A DNA stretch of 64,000 bases, from positions 1 to 64,000 of the forward strand of contig JAIDCZ010000005.1 of the NCBI GenBank assembly GCA_029055565.1, given 5' to 3'. Source of the DNA: Clostridiales bacterium (lineage in GTDB: Bacteria > Bacillota > Clostridia > Christensenellales > Pumilibacteraceae). A program made the translations under genes and the position numbers. Every line of letters starts with the position of its first letter. Position 1 is the stretch's first letter. The notes beneath the pieces were generated by a model. The model was not told where the DNA came from and made no database searches. It worked only from the letters and a program-made list of their open reading frames with translations. Shown piece by piece: positions 34,162 to 43,916 of the stretch.

Positions 34162-35412
34162 AATCTTCATATCCCCCATCTTTATCCAGCCTTTTTTGCG
34201 CATAAGCTCGCTTACGCCGAGCGCAACCGCGGCGGGAACGATAACGTAGCATACGAGCACAGCAATCAATACGTACCACCACGAAATGCCGTTGTCGATA
34301 GAAGTCATAAATGTCTGAATAACGCCGACGAGCCCCGCCGTGCCCATGCCGCTACCGGTAGCGTCGCACGTTATTTTGAACGCCGCACTCGCCAGCGGGC
34401 CGGCAACTGCGGAAGCGACTACGGCCGGTATGAGTATGCGCGCGTTTTTGCCGAGGTTGGGGATCTGAAGCATACTCGTGCCTATGCCTTGCGACACGAG
34501 CCCGCCCCACTTATTTTCGCGGAAGCTTGCCACGGCAAATCCGACCATATGCGCACAGCACCCCGCGCATGCCGCCGCCGCGCCTATGCTGGCGTTGTAG
34601 GCAAGCTCGGGCGTGTTGATAAGCGACGAGTTGAATATCATTACGCCGAACGCCGCGCTGGACGTGGGCAAAGTTAAAAGCAAGCCCATAACCACGGCGA
34701 CGAGAATTCCGAACGAAACCGGCTCCCAGCCGATAGCAAGCGATACCGCCTTGCCGAGCAACGCAAACAGCATGCCGAACGGTATGCCGAGCGCGATTGC
34801 CCCAACCGTCCCGCACGCTATTGCGCACAGCGGCACGACTATAATATCTATCGGAGTTTTGCCCTCCACGTGCCGAGTGACCTCTATTGCCGCGACGGCG
34901 GACACAAACGCGCCAACCGGATCGCCGATAGTTATTGACGGATTGGCGGAAGCGCCGTATACGTGTATACCCGACAGCGCAAAAATGTTGGTTATATTGG
35001 CGCCCACCATACCGGCGACGGCTGACGAAAAGCTTGTAAGCTTGCCCGCCTTAAGGCTGTGCGCAATGCCAACGCCAATGCCCGCACCCATAAGCAATTT
35101 GGCTATATATCCTATGTAATACAGCATATTGCCGAACGCGTTTTTGCCGATTAGCGAACCTATCTGCCCCACTATCGTGCCGATAATAAGCGTGCAAAAA
35201 AGCCCGAGCGCCATGCCCGAAAACGCTTCAATAAAATACCTATGCGCAAAATATTTGACCCACTGCTTAGCCGTGCGTTTTTCTTTTGCGGGTTCGACCG
35301 CGGGTTGTTCTATTCGTTCGGCTTGCTCCGAATTTTCCGTAGCCGCTTGCTCTGTCGGTTCGCTCGGCGGCGTTACGGTATCGTCAAGTTTTTCGGTCTG
35401 AATTTCGTCCAT
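34159..35412 (-). CDS. PTS_EIIC_2-type membrane transporter
   Basis: 417 aa. An acidic, Glu/Pro-rich cytoplasmic N-terminus (1-45) precedes about ten hydrophobic helices with Gly-rich repeats (GAGIGVGIAHSL; GMVGANITNIFALSG; PTSSAAFGVMIFNSSLI; GIGTSMLQIPNLGKN; GSGMGTAGLVGVIQTF). This matches the PTS_EIIC_2 family, related to phosphotransferase IIC permeases. No IIA, IIB or sugar gene is nearby, so whether it is a true PTS component is open. ATG has GGAG at proper distance and its own promoter. Confidence 0.85.
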   Translation of the reverse strand: MDEIQTEKLDDTVTPPSEPTEQAATENSEQAERIEQPAVEPAKEKRTAKQWVKYFAHRYFIEAFSGMALGLFCTLIIGTIVGQIGSLIGKNAFGNMLYYIGYIAKLLMGAGIGVGIAHSLKAGKLTSFSSAVAGMVGANITNIFALSGIHVYGASANPSITIGDPVGAFVSAVAAIEVTRHVEGKTPIDIIVVPLCAIACGTVGAIALGIPFGMLFALLGKAVSLAIGWEPVSFGILVAVVMGLLLTLPTSSAAFGVMIFNSSLINTPELAYNASIGAAAACAGCCAHMVGFAVASFRENKWGGLVSQGIGTSMLQIPNLGKNARILIPAVVASAVAGPLASAAFKITCDATGSGMGTAGLVGVIQTFMTSIDNGISWWYVLIAVLVCYVIVPAAVALGVSELMRKKGWIKMGDMKI

Positions 35413-35447
35413 ATTGTTTCACTCCGTAAAACAATTATCGTGGCATA

Positions 35448-35477
35448 AGTATACCATTTAGCGTTATTCCATGTCAA
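35448..35477 (-). promoter_or_regulatory. Promoter of the PTS_EIIC_2 gene
   Basis: Minus-strand -35 TTGACA (35472-35477), 18-base spacer, -10 TATACT (35448-35453). Confidence 0.82.
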
Positions 35478-35480
35478 ACA

Positions 35481-35525
35481 AAAAATCCCCCGCTTGTGCT
35501 TGACACATGCAAGGGATTGATTTGT
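35481..35525 (-). terminator. Terminator behind the 983-aa lipoprotein gene
   Basis: Minus-strand AATCCCTTGCATGTG / CACAAGCGGGGGATT stem followed by TTTTTTG. Confidence 0.8.
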
Positions 35526-35541
35526 TTTGGATTAGTTTCGG

Positions 35542-38493
35542 TTACCACTCAACCGGCGTAAGCGTTGCCAAAGGCGTTTCGGCGCCGGATACAAAAAGCT
35601 TTAATGACGTAGCTTGTCCGCCAGCTTCGGTATCAAGCTGTATCTCATAGTCAACACCATTTGCAGTAATGTATATTCCTTCCATGCCAAAGAAATTATA
35701 ATACTCTACGCTGGTTGCTTCATACTCAGAGCTGTTTATCGTTAAATAAATTTCATTGGCACTCACAATAATACCATATTCCCAATCAGCAGTATAGAAA
35801 TAGCCGTAGAACTTTTCGGGAACGCCGTTGCCTTCCGAAGCGTCGGCGCGCGTAAGACTCACGTCGACGGTGCCTTCTTCATTATCGAAATCCATCGTAT
35901 CGCCGTACATATACAAGTTATATAAATCGCCGTCAAGCGTAATCACCGCCATGCCTTCAGCGTCATACTCTTCAATCACGGCAAGCATAGCCTCGGCCTC
36001 GCCATTCTGTACTGTTACGGCGTACTTGGTGATAACGACAGTGTAACCGCCGCCTACGAACGTGCCGCAATATTCGGGGTCAAATTTAATCGCATCCGTA
36101 GGCCGACCGAGCACAAAGCTGTTTCGAATATTTTCAGCCGGCATCATTCTGATCGAATCTACGTCGTCGTCAAATCCGGATTCTTTTACAATATACCATT
36201 CATCTTGACCAAGCGTGAAAGTGATTCCATTCCAATCGTCATAATCCGTTACTTGTGCTTCAACCGGCGCAGCATTGCCGATTGTTACCGTTAAATCTGT
36301 AAGCGTAATATTAACTACGTAGTTCGTACCATTATACGTTCCATTGAAAGTACCTACGAAATGCCGAGATATAACTACCGGCTCCGTCTCTGCAGAACCA
36401 AACACGTATTCGGTGCCACCAAGCGTAATCGTAGCGTTGATATTAAGACCGGTATACACCCATCCACTATCAATAGGTTCTACGTTCTCTATAACGACAG
36501 TACCGAATGTGATAGTAATCATAGGCGCACTCCAAGAACCGCCTACCGTGTAAGTACCCTCATGAGTGTCGAGCGTTGCAACACCGTAGCCGTCCAGAGT
36601 AAGAGTTGCACCGTTCTCGGCCGTAGCAGTCAAGCCGGCGTACGCGTCTCTTACGTATATTTTTTTATTGGCGGTATCAATACGCCCCTCTTCCCAATCG
36701 CTGAAGCCGGTGATTCTAATAATATCGTCAGTCAACGTATAACGGAACGTTCTTTTTCCAAAAACGTAATAGACATAACCGTCGTCACGCACAATCCATT
36801 TTTCGGCGTATGTGCTGGTATCGGTATACTCGGTGCCGAATACCGGAACGACCGTCGTGTTTGCTTCAATCGTTATCTTTTCGTTAGCTTCTTTAAGCGT
36901 AGAGGAATTGTTCACCTTCCAGCCTTGGAATTCCATGCCTTCCTTGGTGAACTGCGTGGCGGCCGCAAGCGTAACTTCGGTACCCTCCTCCACGGTAACG
37001 ACGGCGGGAATCGTGCCGGTAGCGCCGTTGGGATTGGTGTAAGTTACGGTATACGTAGCGGGTGCGGGCGGAGTCGTGGTAAACTCGTTGTTATCAAAAG
37101 GCTTGTACTTGCCATCGTCGTCATACTTGGAACCGTCAAACAGCATTACCTTGCTGCCGTCGGGAGCAATCAACACCATGCAAGTATAGTTTTCTATTCC
37201 GACCTCATACATCTTGGCGGTAGCACCGTAAGCAGTAGGCTTGTCGGCGTCATCGGTGGCGTCGGTCACTCCGTTCGCTTCTACGTACTTTGTCGATTTA
37301 TCGGTACGGTAGGACACTTTTCCGTTCTCGGTATCTACCTTGAGCGCCTTTACGGTAACGGTGGAGAAAAGTATTTTAATCGAGCAATTACCGTAGTAAT
37401 CGGTGCCGCCGGATTGCGCAACGTCCTTCCATACCGGAGTAACGGTATAAGTAGAGTTGGCGTATGCCGTATAAGTGGCACCGGCTTTTACGCGCCGTTC
37501 GCCGCCGTTGGAATCCTTAACCAGCCATTCGTTGAACTCCTTGCCCGAGGGCGGAGTTATGGTGTTGGCTGGCAGAGTAACTACAAACTTATCGCCTTCG
37601 TACATCTCGTCGGTAACGGTGAGCGTGGGAGCGGTGCCGGTGCCGCCGTTAAGGCCGAACGTAAACGTAGGCAACGCTTGTTGCGACGTGAAGTTATACG
37701 TAATCATACCGACCTTAATGCCTATGGTAAGATCGCCGTCTTCCAACGTACCGGTAGCCGCAGTGCCGCCAACCGGCGTGACCGTAATGGCCGTGCCGTC
37801 AAGAGTGTACGTAAAGTAAGTCCAAACGTATTCCTCGTCGATATTCTGGTAATTGCACGCGCCCACCTTATCGTTCAACAGCATAAGCTGTAAATCGCCG
37901 GTGGTATCGGTCCATTCGTTTTCGCCGTCGAATTCCACCCACTGCGCGGTAAACGTGGTATCGCCTATAAGCGTGAGCTTGGAATTGGGCAAAACAGTAT
38001 TGCCGCCTTCCACAGCCCAGCCGACGAATACCTTAAGGTCGGAGTCCACGTATTCCGTAGGATTTTCCACGGTATAGTTTTCGGCTACTTGATTGGTCTT
38101 GACAACGTCCTCGCCCGAGCCGTACTTGTACGTAACGGTGTAAGCAATCGGATTGTCGTCGCCGCCCCACTGCGCGGTAAACGTAACGTTTTTGGCGGGC
38201 ATGGTATACTGCGCGCCCGCTTTGTACGTAGCACTGCCGTCGTTCCAGCCGGTAAACGCCTTGTCCGCGTAGGACATACCGTCTGCCGATTTAAGGATAA
38301 ACTTTTCGCCGGCGGCCTTGTCCGTTTCGGTAGGCACGGTGCCGGTTATGTCCGCGCCGGCCGCGTAAGTTACCTTGTACTTAACGGTGGGCGTGCCGTC
38401 CTTTGCGTCGTCACCGCCGCAAGCAACGAACGCAACAGCCGTCGCCATTACGGTAAGCGGCAGTATCATTGTTTTTAACAATCGTTTTGCCAT
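35542..38493 (-). CDS. Large surface lipoprotein with Listeria-Bacteroides (InlB B-type) repeats
   Basis: 983 aa. Lipoprotein signal: KRLL, hydrophobic stretch and lipobox VAC at C25. Several beta-grasp repeats follow with the KVTYAAG...GWNDG...YTMPAKNVTFTAQW pattern (about 35-110, 115-185, 275-345, 475-545). The C-terminal half is a series of YxG-TYNGTNYVVxITLTDLTV-type beta modules of unknown family. Likely anchored to the outer face of the membrane and reaching into the cell wall; ligand unknown. ATG at 38493 (GGAGTG upstream). Paralogous in design to the next gene. Confidence 0.85.
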   Translation of the reverse strand: MAKRLLKTMILPLTVMATAVAFVACGGDDAKDGTPTVKYKVTYAAGADITGTVPTETDKAAGEKFILKSADGMSYADKAFTGWNDGSATYKAGAQYTMPAKNVTFTAQWGGDDNPIAYTVTYKYGSGEDVVKTNQVAENYTVENPTEYVDSDLKVFVGWAVEGGNTVLPNSKLTLIGDTTFTAQWVEFDGENEWTDTTGDLQLMLLNDKVGACNYQNIDEEYVWTYFTYTLDGTAITVTPVGGTAATGTLEDGDLTIGIKVGMITYNFTSQQALPTFTFGLNGGTGTAPTLTVTDEMYEGDKFVVTLPANTITPPSGKEFNEWLVKDSNGGERRVKAGATYTAYANSTYTVTPVWKDVAQSGGTDYYGNCSIKILFSTVTVKALKVDTENGKVSYRTDKSTKYVEANGVTDATDDADKPTAYGATAKMYEVGIENYTCMVLIAPDGSKVMLFDGSKYDDDGKYKPFDNNEFTTTPPAPATYTVTYTNPNGATGTIPAVVTVEEGTEVTLAAATQFTKEGMEFQGWKVNNSSTLKEANEKITIEANTTVVPVFGTEYTDTSTYAEKWIVRDDGYVYYVFGKRTFRYTLTDDIIRITGFSDWEEGRIDTANKKIYVRDAYAGLTATAENGATLTLDGYGVATLDTHEGTYTVGGSWSAPMITITFGTVVIENVEPIDSGWVYTGLNINATITLGGTEYVFGSAETEPVVISRHFVGTFNGTYNGTNYVVNITLTDLTVTIGNAAPVEAQVTDYDDWNGITFTLGQDEWYIVKESGFDDDVDSIRMMPAENIRNSFVLGRPTDAIKFDPEYCGTFVGGGYTVVITKYAVTVQNGEAEAMLAVIEEYDAEGMAVITLDGDLYNLYMYGDTMDFDNEEGTVDVSLTRADASEGNGVPEKFYGYFYTADWEYGIIVSANEIYLTINSSEYEATSVEYYNFFGMEGIYITANGVDYEIQLDTEAGGQATSLKLFVSGAETPLATLTPVEW

Positions 38494-38521
38494 AGTGTTC
38501 TCACTCCTATAAAAAGGTAAT

Positions 38522-38551
38522 ATTATACCACTCCACACGCCGTTGTGTGAA
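38522..38551 (-). promoter_or_regulatory. Possible promoter of the 983-aa lipoprotein gene
   Basis: Minus-strand -10 TATAAT (38522-38527) with a poor -35 TTCACA (38546-38551) at 18 bases. Confidence 0.55.
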
Positions 38552-38569
38552 AAAATGATAACGGTATTG

Positions 38570-38783
38570 AGTTCGATTCGGAATTACGAATTCCAATCGT
38601 CGGTGGTTAAGGTTCGTTTTTAGGTCGAACCCTTACGCGCATTCGAGTGAGCGTTAACCACACCCGCCTCGCCTTCGCTCGGCACCCTCTCCCAAGGAGA
38701 GGGCTTATAAGGCAGTTATTTTTACACACCCGCCGGCATATCTGCCGCCACCGCGCGCCCCAGTAGGGGTAATAAAAGTTAAG
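38570..38783. repeat. Repeat-rich intergenic region between the two lipoprotein genes
   Basis: No gene. Contains GTGGTTAAGGTTCG with CGAACC and TTAACCAC as inverted partners, the segment CCTCTCCCAAGGAGAGGG, which resembles an intergenic motif common in Firmicutes, the palindrome GGCATATCTGCC, and CCCCAGTAGGGG just before the stop of the 1152-aa lipoprotein. Probably a composite of palindromic repeats that also terminates transcription. Confidence 0.6.
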
Positions 38784-41700
38784 CTATGCTTTGGTGTACG
38801 TATAGGTAAACGTTTTGAAATCGGCCGATACCGTTGCGGTAAAGGCGTACTTAACGTTGAGATAGCTGAACGAGAAGGTGTACGCGTTGCCCTTTTGCGT
38901 GGCAAGCACGCCCCAGCCGCTCGCTTCCGTCCAGTAGAGCTTGCGGTTGGTCGCTTGGTCTACCACGATATTGAACTCAGCGGTCAATACGTATACGTTG
39001 CCGTCTTGGACGAGTAACGTTATTTTGCTTCCGTCGGTAGCCGTAATATTTTCGTAGCGTACCGGCGAAAGCTTGCGCGTTACGTTAAGCCACTCGCCGT
39101 CGAACGTAATGTAAATATCGTACAGCTTGCCGTCCATCTCGAACTTGTAAATGATTTTGGTGTTGTAGCCGTTGATATACAGCTTTACGTCCTTGCCGTT
39201 GAACTTGACGTCGGCGTAGCCGCTGTAGTTTTCGTAGCTGTCGGGTTGCAAGTCCATAGGGTTGCACACGAGCACGTAGTTACCGTCCTTGGACTTGTAC
39301 TCCATCTCCTTGGTTTCGGACAAGCGACGGAAGTAACGCATATTACTGCCGATAGCCATTTTGATAACGCCGTCCTTATACGTTCCCTCAATCATGCTGT
39401 AATGCGTATCGGAGGTACTGGACGAATCGTATTCGTAGAAGGTAATCTTTTCGCCGTCAATGACGTACATCCACACGTACGAGCCTTGGTATATCGCTCT
39501 GCCGTCAAGCTCCAGCGTGTCGTCGCCGCTGACGTACGTGCCCTTTTCGTCGCCCGATTCCTTATACAGATGTCTGGTGTAGTCGCCCCAAGTGGAAGCG
39601 TTGTAGCAGTTGAGCGCTACGTCAATGCTCTTTACCTTGAACCTAAACGCAATGTTGCCGAGAGTAACCTTGCTACCCATAACCGGAGCCTTGTCGCCCA
39701 AAAGTTCAACCATCAGCGCGGGATCCTTTTCGTAAACGTTGCATTGATAGAACGCCAAGTCGCCTATCTGCGCTATATCCTCGCCAAGCTGAACGAGTCT
39801 TAGGCTCGAGCAACCGCTAAACGCGCTTTCGCCTATGCCTACTATTGCGGGCAAAACGAGCACGTCCTTTTGCGCGGCGTTGCTGTTGTTAAGCTTGCTG
39901 CACGCGGCAAACGCCATGCTGTTCAAGCTCTCTACCTTGGGCATTTTTACCGTTTCGAGGTTTGCGCAGCCGTAGAATGCGTTGGGACCGACTATAATTA
40001 CGTTGTTGAGGTCAACGCTTCTTATAAAGTCGAGGCCGCGGAAAACGCCGGTGTTGATAGCGGTAATCTCGTCGGGAATGGTTATATCCACAAGCTCGCC
40101 TTCCGCAAGCTCCTTTTGCAGATTGTACCGAACGAGAACGTTAAAGGTTTCGCCGCTAATTTCCATCTCTTGCGTTACCCATTCGGGCAAGGTGTTGGCT
40201 TCGTTAATGCCGACTATTCTTTCCGCGTAAACGCCCCAAGCCGCCTTGTACGCGTCCACCGCGTCGTCGGGAACGAGGATTTTAAAGTCACCGGTGCCCC
40301 AGCGGAAGGGGTTGTGGTCGTCGTCGAAGTTGAGCGTGACCGGAGTTTTGGAAAGGAATATAACGCGGCGCAGAGTGTACGCGTTTTGGAACGCGTGCGC
40401 GCCGATAGAAGTTACGGTTGCGGGAACGGTAACCGATACGAGTGATATGCCGGTATTGGCAGAGTTGAGCGCGTTGTCCGAAATTTGGGTTACGCCGTCG
40501 GGTATTTCCACTACCGTCGACTTGCCGGTGTAGCCAGAAAGCACGCCGCCGGCGATGATAAGTCCGTCCTTGCTGACAGCAAACGCGTCGCCGGACAATA
40601 CGAACACCATTACGCGGTCGGTCTTGTCCCAACCGCCGTTGGCGTTCTGCTCGCACTCGGTAAACTCTACTATATACTTAACTCCGTCGGAGTCGTCCTC
40701 GGTTACTGTAACTACGCCCGCGTACACTACGCCGTTGGAGTTGTACTCGGCCATGCCGTAGCCGTCCAAGTACAGCGTGCTCTTGTCTGCGGAATCCTCG
40801 GCCTTGTATGTGCCGGCAACTGCTTCGTCGCACTCGTAGTACACCGCGTAATATCCGCTGGACGTGCCGTTGCTTACTTGCACGGTGTCCAAAATGAATT
40901 TGAATTCAAAGTCTTTATCCGCGGTGGCAAGCGGCTCGAACTGCCACTCGCCGGTAGCGCCGGAGTGGTTTTCCTCGGTAGTTGCGTAGTACACGCCGGC
41001 AATCTCTTTGCTTACGGTGGTGCCGCTGTATACGCTGAGCTTTGCGTTGCCGTAGCCGTCAAGCTCGAGCATGCTCAAGTCCACGTCCTCGCTGAAGTAC
41101 GTGACGTTGGCAAACGTGCCGCTTTCATTGCCGATCAGCGTAAACACACCCTTAAAATCGGTATCCTCTACCTTTTGTTGCGCAATGCTGAAGTACGACG
41201 TTCTGGGTTTGGCATCATCGTCGTCGGTCGGCATATTGTATTTGAAAACGTAGTCGCCTTGCTCGGCGTCGTATTCGTAATCGCCGCTGGCGTAAACGCT
41301 GAGTTGGTCGCCCACGAGCTGGGTTATTACCGCGTAGCCGAATCCGTCCAGCGCCAAGCTGTAGTCAAAGTAATTTACGCCCCATACGTAATCGTACATT
41401 ACGTAATCGCCTTGCTTGCCGTCCGACGTGGCGTAGGTGCGGTCGGCGTACAGTCTGCCCATAAACTCGCCGCCCTCGAACTCGTCGGCGTAGAAGGTGA
41501 ACTCGGTTTTGCCCGAGGTAGTTTCGCTTCCGTCTTGCACGAAGCCCTCGAGGTCTTGCTTGCCCTCGTCGGCGCGCACGAGTTTGGCCGCGCCCTTGCC
41601 CTTGCCGATAAGCGGTTCGTATACGTAAATTTTGTCGGCGTTCTCCTTGCGCGAGTCGGTATATTCCACCGCCCACTGCGCGTAAAGCTTGATATTGGAG

Positions 41701-42242
41701 TCTGTAAGCGTAATCTTGTCGCCGGCGTTGTACTGGCCGTCTTGCTTAACGTCGGACACGAGGCCGTTGGGGTAAATAGACCAGCCCATAAACATATAGC
41801 CTACCGCGCCGTAATCGTTGCCGTCGGCAATCGTAACGGTTTCGCCCGCGCCTACCGTAACGCTCGATATATCCTTGGCGTGCGGAACCTTGCCCTTGTT
41901 GTATTCGTAAGTAACGGTGTAGCCGGCTTTGGGCGCGTCGAACTTGGCGTAATAGGTAACGTTTTTGCTCGGCATAATATTGGGGATTTGCACAGCCTCG
42001 CCACTGAACTTGGAATCGGTGTACCAGCCCATAAACGTACTGCCCGCCTTTTGCGGATCGCTCGGCGCAAAAATCATACTGCCGCCCACCGCCGTTATAG
42101 GTTCTATTTCCGTACCGCCGTACGTTTCGAACCTCATAGTATACTTAGTGGACGCGTCGTCACCGCACGCCGCCGCAAACAGCGATACCGCCGCGACCAA
42201 CGCCAATATTATAGTTACAAGGATAGGCTTACGCAATTTCAT
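38784..42242 (-). CDS. Giant surface lipoprotein with Listeria-Bacteroides and BspA-type leucine-rich repeats
   Basis: 1152 aa. Signal peptide with lipobox AAC at C26. Three N-terminal beta-grasp repeats (about 35-195; FMGWYTDSKFSGEAV...MPSKNVTYYAKF). A middle region repeats a module of about 70-90 aa containing LDGYGxA (LALDGFGYAVIT, LELDGYGNAKLS, LYLDGYGMAEYN). Residues about 570-850 hold BspA-like leucine-rich repeats (VVEIPDGVTQISDNAL; VTVPATVTSIGAHAFQNAYTLRRV). Probably an adhesin or binding protein at the cell surface; ligand unknown. ATG with AAAGG upstream and a good promoter. Confidence 0.87.
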   Translation of the reverse strand: MKLRKPILVTIILALVAAVSLFAAACGDDASTKYTMRFETYGGTEIEPITAVGGSMIFAPSDPQKAGSTFMGWYTDSKFSGEAVQIPNIMPSKNVTYYAKFDAPKAGYTVTYEYNKGKVPHAKDISSVTVGAGETVTIADGNDYGAVGYMFMGWSIYPNGLVSDVKQDGQYNAGDKITLTDSNIKLYAQWAVEYTDSRKENADKIYVYEPLIGKGKGAAKLVRADEGKQDLEGFVQDGSETTSGKTEFTFYADEFEGGEFMGRLYADRTYATSDGKQGDYVMYDYVWGVNYFDYSLALDGFGYAVITQLVGDQLSVYASGDYEYDAEQGDYVFKYNMPTDDDDAKPRTSYFSIAQQKVEDTDFKGVFTLIGNESGTFANVTYFSEDVDLSMLELDGYGNAKLSVYSGTTVSKEIAGVYYATTEENHSGATGEWQFEPLATADKDFEFKFILDTVQVSNGTSSGYYAVYYECDEAVAGTYKAEDSADKSTLYLDGYGMAEYNSNGVVYAGVVTVTEDDSDGVKYIVEFTECEQNANGGWDKTDRVMVFVLSGDAFAVSKDGLIIAGGVLSGYTGKSTVVEIPDGVTQISDNALNSANTGISLVSVTVPATVTSIGAHAFQNAYTLRRVIFLSKTPVTLNFDDDHNPFRWGTGDFKILVPDDAVDAYKAAWGVYAERIVGINEANTLPEWVTQEMEISGETFNVLVRYNLQKELAEGELVDITIPDEITAINTGVFRGLDFIRSVDLNNVIIVGPNAFYGCANLETVKMPKVESLNSMAFAACSKLNNSNAAQKDVLVLPAIVGIGESAFSGCSSLRLVQLGEDIAQIGDLAFYQCNVYEKDPALMVELLGDKAPVMGSKVTLGNIAFRFKVKSIDVALNCYNASTWGDYTRHLYKESGDEKGTYVSGDDTLELDGRAIYQGSYVWMYVIDGEKITFYEYDSSSTSDTHYSMIEGTYKDGVIKMAIGSNMRYFRRLSETKEMEYKSKDGNYVLVCNPMDLQPDSYENYSGYADVKFNGKDVKLYINGYNTKIIYKFEMDGKLYDIYITFDGEWLNVTRKLSPVRYENITATDGSKITLLVQDGNVYVLTAEFNIVVDQATNRKLYWTEASGWGVLATQKGNAYTFSFSYLNVKYAFTATVSADFKTFTYTYTKA

Positions 42243-42338
42243 AAATATAACCTTTTTGCCAATTACAACCGATTTTTTTGTACACCAAAGTTAACCGTTG
42301 ACGGCGCCATTGCCGTACAAAAGTTGTAATATTGATAT

Positions 42339-42368
42339 ATAATACCACTTTTTTGCACTATTTGTCAA
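42339..42368 (-). promoter_or_regulatory. Promoter of the 1152-aa lipoprotein gene
   Basis: Minus-strand -35 TTGACA (42363-42368), 18-base spacer, -10 TATTAT (42339-42344). Divergent from argG. Confidence 0.78.
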
Positions 42369-42449
42369 ACGTAAAATAATATAAATTACACCGTAATTAC
42401 GTAAAATCATAAAAATTTTGCGCGCATAAAGATTGTTGCGCTAATTCGT

Positions 42450-42478
42450 TTGCTTTTTGCCGGAAATTATTATACAAT
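42450..42478 (+). promoter_or_regulatory. argG promoter
   Basis: Plus-strand -35 TTGCTT (42450-42455), 17-base spacer, -10 TACAAT (42473-42478), 40 bases before the ATG. Confidence 0.65.
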
Positions 42479-42517
42479 ACTTACGTCAATAATTTTTACG
42501 TTAAGGAGTATATACTT

Positions 42518-43738
42518 ATGGCAAAAATGCGCGTTGTTCTTGCGTATTCGGGTGGCCTCGATACCACGATTATCATTCCTTGGTTAAAGGAAAACTACGA
42601 CTGCGACGTTATTGCGGTCGCCGCCGACGTCGGCCAAGGCGAGGAGCTTGCTCCCCTCCACGAAAAGGCCAAAAAGAGCGGAGCCGAAAAGCTCTATATC
42701 GAGGACCTTAAGGACGAGTTCGTAACCGACTGCATATTCCCCACCATCAAGGCGGGCGCGGTGTACGAGGGCAAGTACCTTTTGGGTACGTCGTTCGCAC
42801 GGCCGGTTATCGCCAAACGCTTGGTGGAAATAGCCAAAAAGGAAAAGGCGGACGCTATCTGCCACGGCTGCACCGGCAAAGGCAACGATCAAGTTCGCTT
42901 CGAGCTGTCTATCAAGGCGCTCGCGCCCGATATGAAGATTATCGCGCCGTGGCGTATTTGGGATCTCAAGTCCCGCGACGACGAAATAGACTACGCCACC
43001 GCGCACGGTCTGGACGTGCCCGTAACCAAGGAGCACAACTATTCCATGGACCGCAACCTTTGGCACCTTTCGCATGAGGGCAGCGACCTCGAGGACCCCG
43101 CCAACGAGCCTAAGGACGATATGCTGCTTATAAGCAAGCCCATCAAGGCCACGCCCGACGTGCCGGAGTATGTAACCATCGACTGGGTAAAGGGTATCCC
43201 CACCGCCGTAAACGGCAAAAAGCTCGCGCCGGTCGCGCTTATCGAAACGCTTAACGAAATCGGATCCAAACACGGCGTAGGCGTGGACGATATGGTGGAA
43301 AACCGCCTCGTCGGCATGAAGTCGCGCGGCGTTTACGAAAATCCCGCCGGCTCCATACTTTACGCGGCGCACAAAAACTTGGAGGAAATCACCCTCGACC
43401 GCGATACCGCGCACTTTAAGGAGCATATCGCCATCAAGTTTGCCGAGCTCGTTTACGACGGCAAGTGGTACACCCCGCTCCGCGAGGCTCTGTCCGCGTT
43501 CGTCGACCAAACGCAAGAGTTCGTAACAGGCACGACCAAGCTCAAGCTGTTCAAGGGCAAAATCACCCCCGCCGGCATGACCTCCCCCTACTCGCTGTAC
43601 GACGAGGATATTGCCACCTTCGGCGAGGACGACGTGTACGACCAAAAGGATTCGGCCGGCTTTATCAATCTGTTCGGCTTGCCGCTCAAGGTCCGCGCCA
43701 AAATGCTGGAAAAAGCTAACAAAAACAACAAGAAGTAA
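42518..43738 (+). CDS. argG: Argininosuccinate synthase
   Basis: Joins citrulline and aspartate with ATP. 406 aa, full length. ATP-binding [10 protein letters not shown] (9-18), [29 protein letters not shown] and [19 protein letters not shown] segments are all present. AAGGAG lies 10 bases before the ATG. Codon use favours C-ending codons more than most genes here, suggesting strong expression. argH, the next step, follows downstream on the same strand, separated by hairpins. Confidence 0.98.
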   Translation: MAKMRVVLAYSGGLDTTIIIPWLKENYDCDVIAVAADVGQGEELAPLHEKAKKSGAEKLYIEDLKDEFVTDCIFPTIKAGAVYEGKYLLGTSFARPVIAKRLVEIAKKEKADAICHGCTGKGNDQVRFELSIKALAPDMKIIAPWRIWDLKSRDDEIDYATAHGLDVPVTKEHNYSMDRNLWHLSHEGSDLEDPANEPKDDMLLISKPIKATPDVPEYVTIDWVKGIPTAVNGKKLAPVALIETLNEIGSKHGVGVDDMVENRLVGMKSRGVYENPAGSILYAAHKNLEEITLDRDTAHFKEHIAIKFAELVYDGKWYTPLREALSAFVDQTQEFVTGTTKLKLFKGKITPAGMTSPYSLYDEDIATFGEDDVYDQKDSAGFINLFGLPLKVRAKMLEKANKNNKK

Positions 43739-43776
43739 CCTACTTCTTTTTCAAAAGAAGTAGGCAAGAAAACTTT
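43739..43776. repeat. Hairpin element with CAAGAAAACTTT tail, copy 1
   Basis: CCTACTTCTTTT / AAAAGAAGTAGG (43739-43764) followed by CAAGAAAACTTT. It starts at the base after the argG stop. A related copy follows the PFOR gene (55830-55873). Confidence 0.7.
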
Positions 43777-43810
43777 AAACAAATAGTTTTTCTTAATTAT
43801 AGCTAACTAT

Positions 43811-43852
43811 ACTTTTGTCATTCCGAGCATAGCGAGGAATCTCAACTTTGTT
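43811..43852. repeat. Half copy of the GTCATTCC...CTCAAC element
   Basis: ACTTTTGTCATTCCGAGC and GAGGAATCTCAACTTTGTT match the right half of the palindromes at 3210 and 28493; the left half is missing. Confidence 0.65.
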
Positions 43853-43859
43853 CATTACG

Positions 43860-43888
43860 AAAAATGCGGATATAATATCCGCATTTTT
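43860..43888 (+). terminator. Palindromic hairpin between argG and argH
   Basis: AAAAATGCGGATAT / ATATCCGCATTTTT around a single A. Likely terminator or attenuator 28 bases before the argH start. Confidence 0.75.
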
Positions 43889-43916
43889 CGAAAGAACACT
43901 TTTTTACGAGGTAACC

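Noticed and set aside
40485-42329. Open frame of 614 codons antisense to the 1152-aa lipoprotein gene
   Set aside because: No motif, no ribosome binding site; the lipoprotein has a signal peptide, repeats and a promoter on the opposite strand.
42339-42517. Search for an ARG box (ArgR operator) upstream of argG
   Set aside because: No convincing TNTGAATWWWWATTCANW-like palindrome was seen in this interval.
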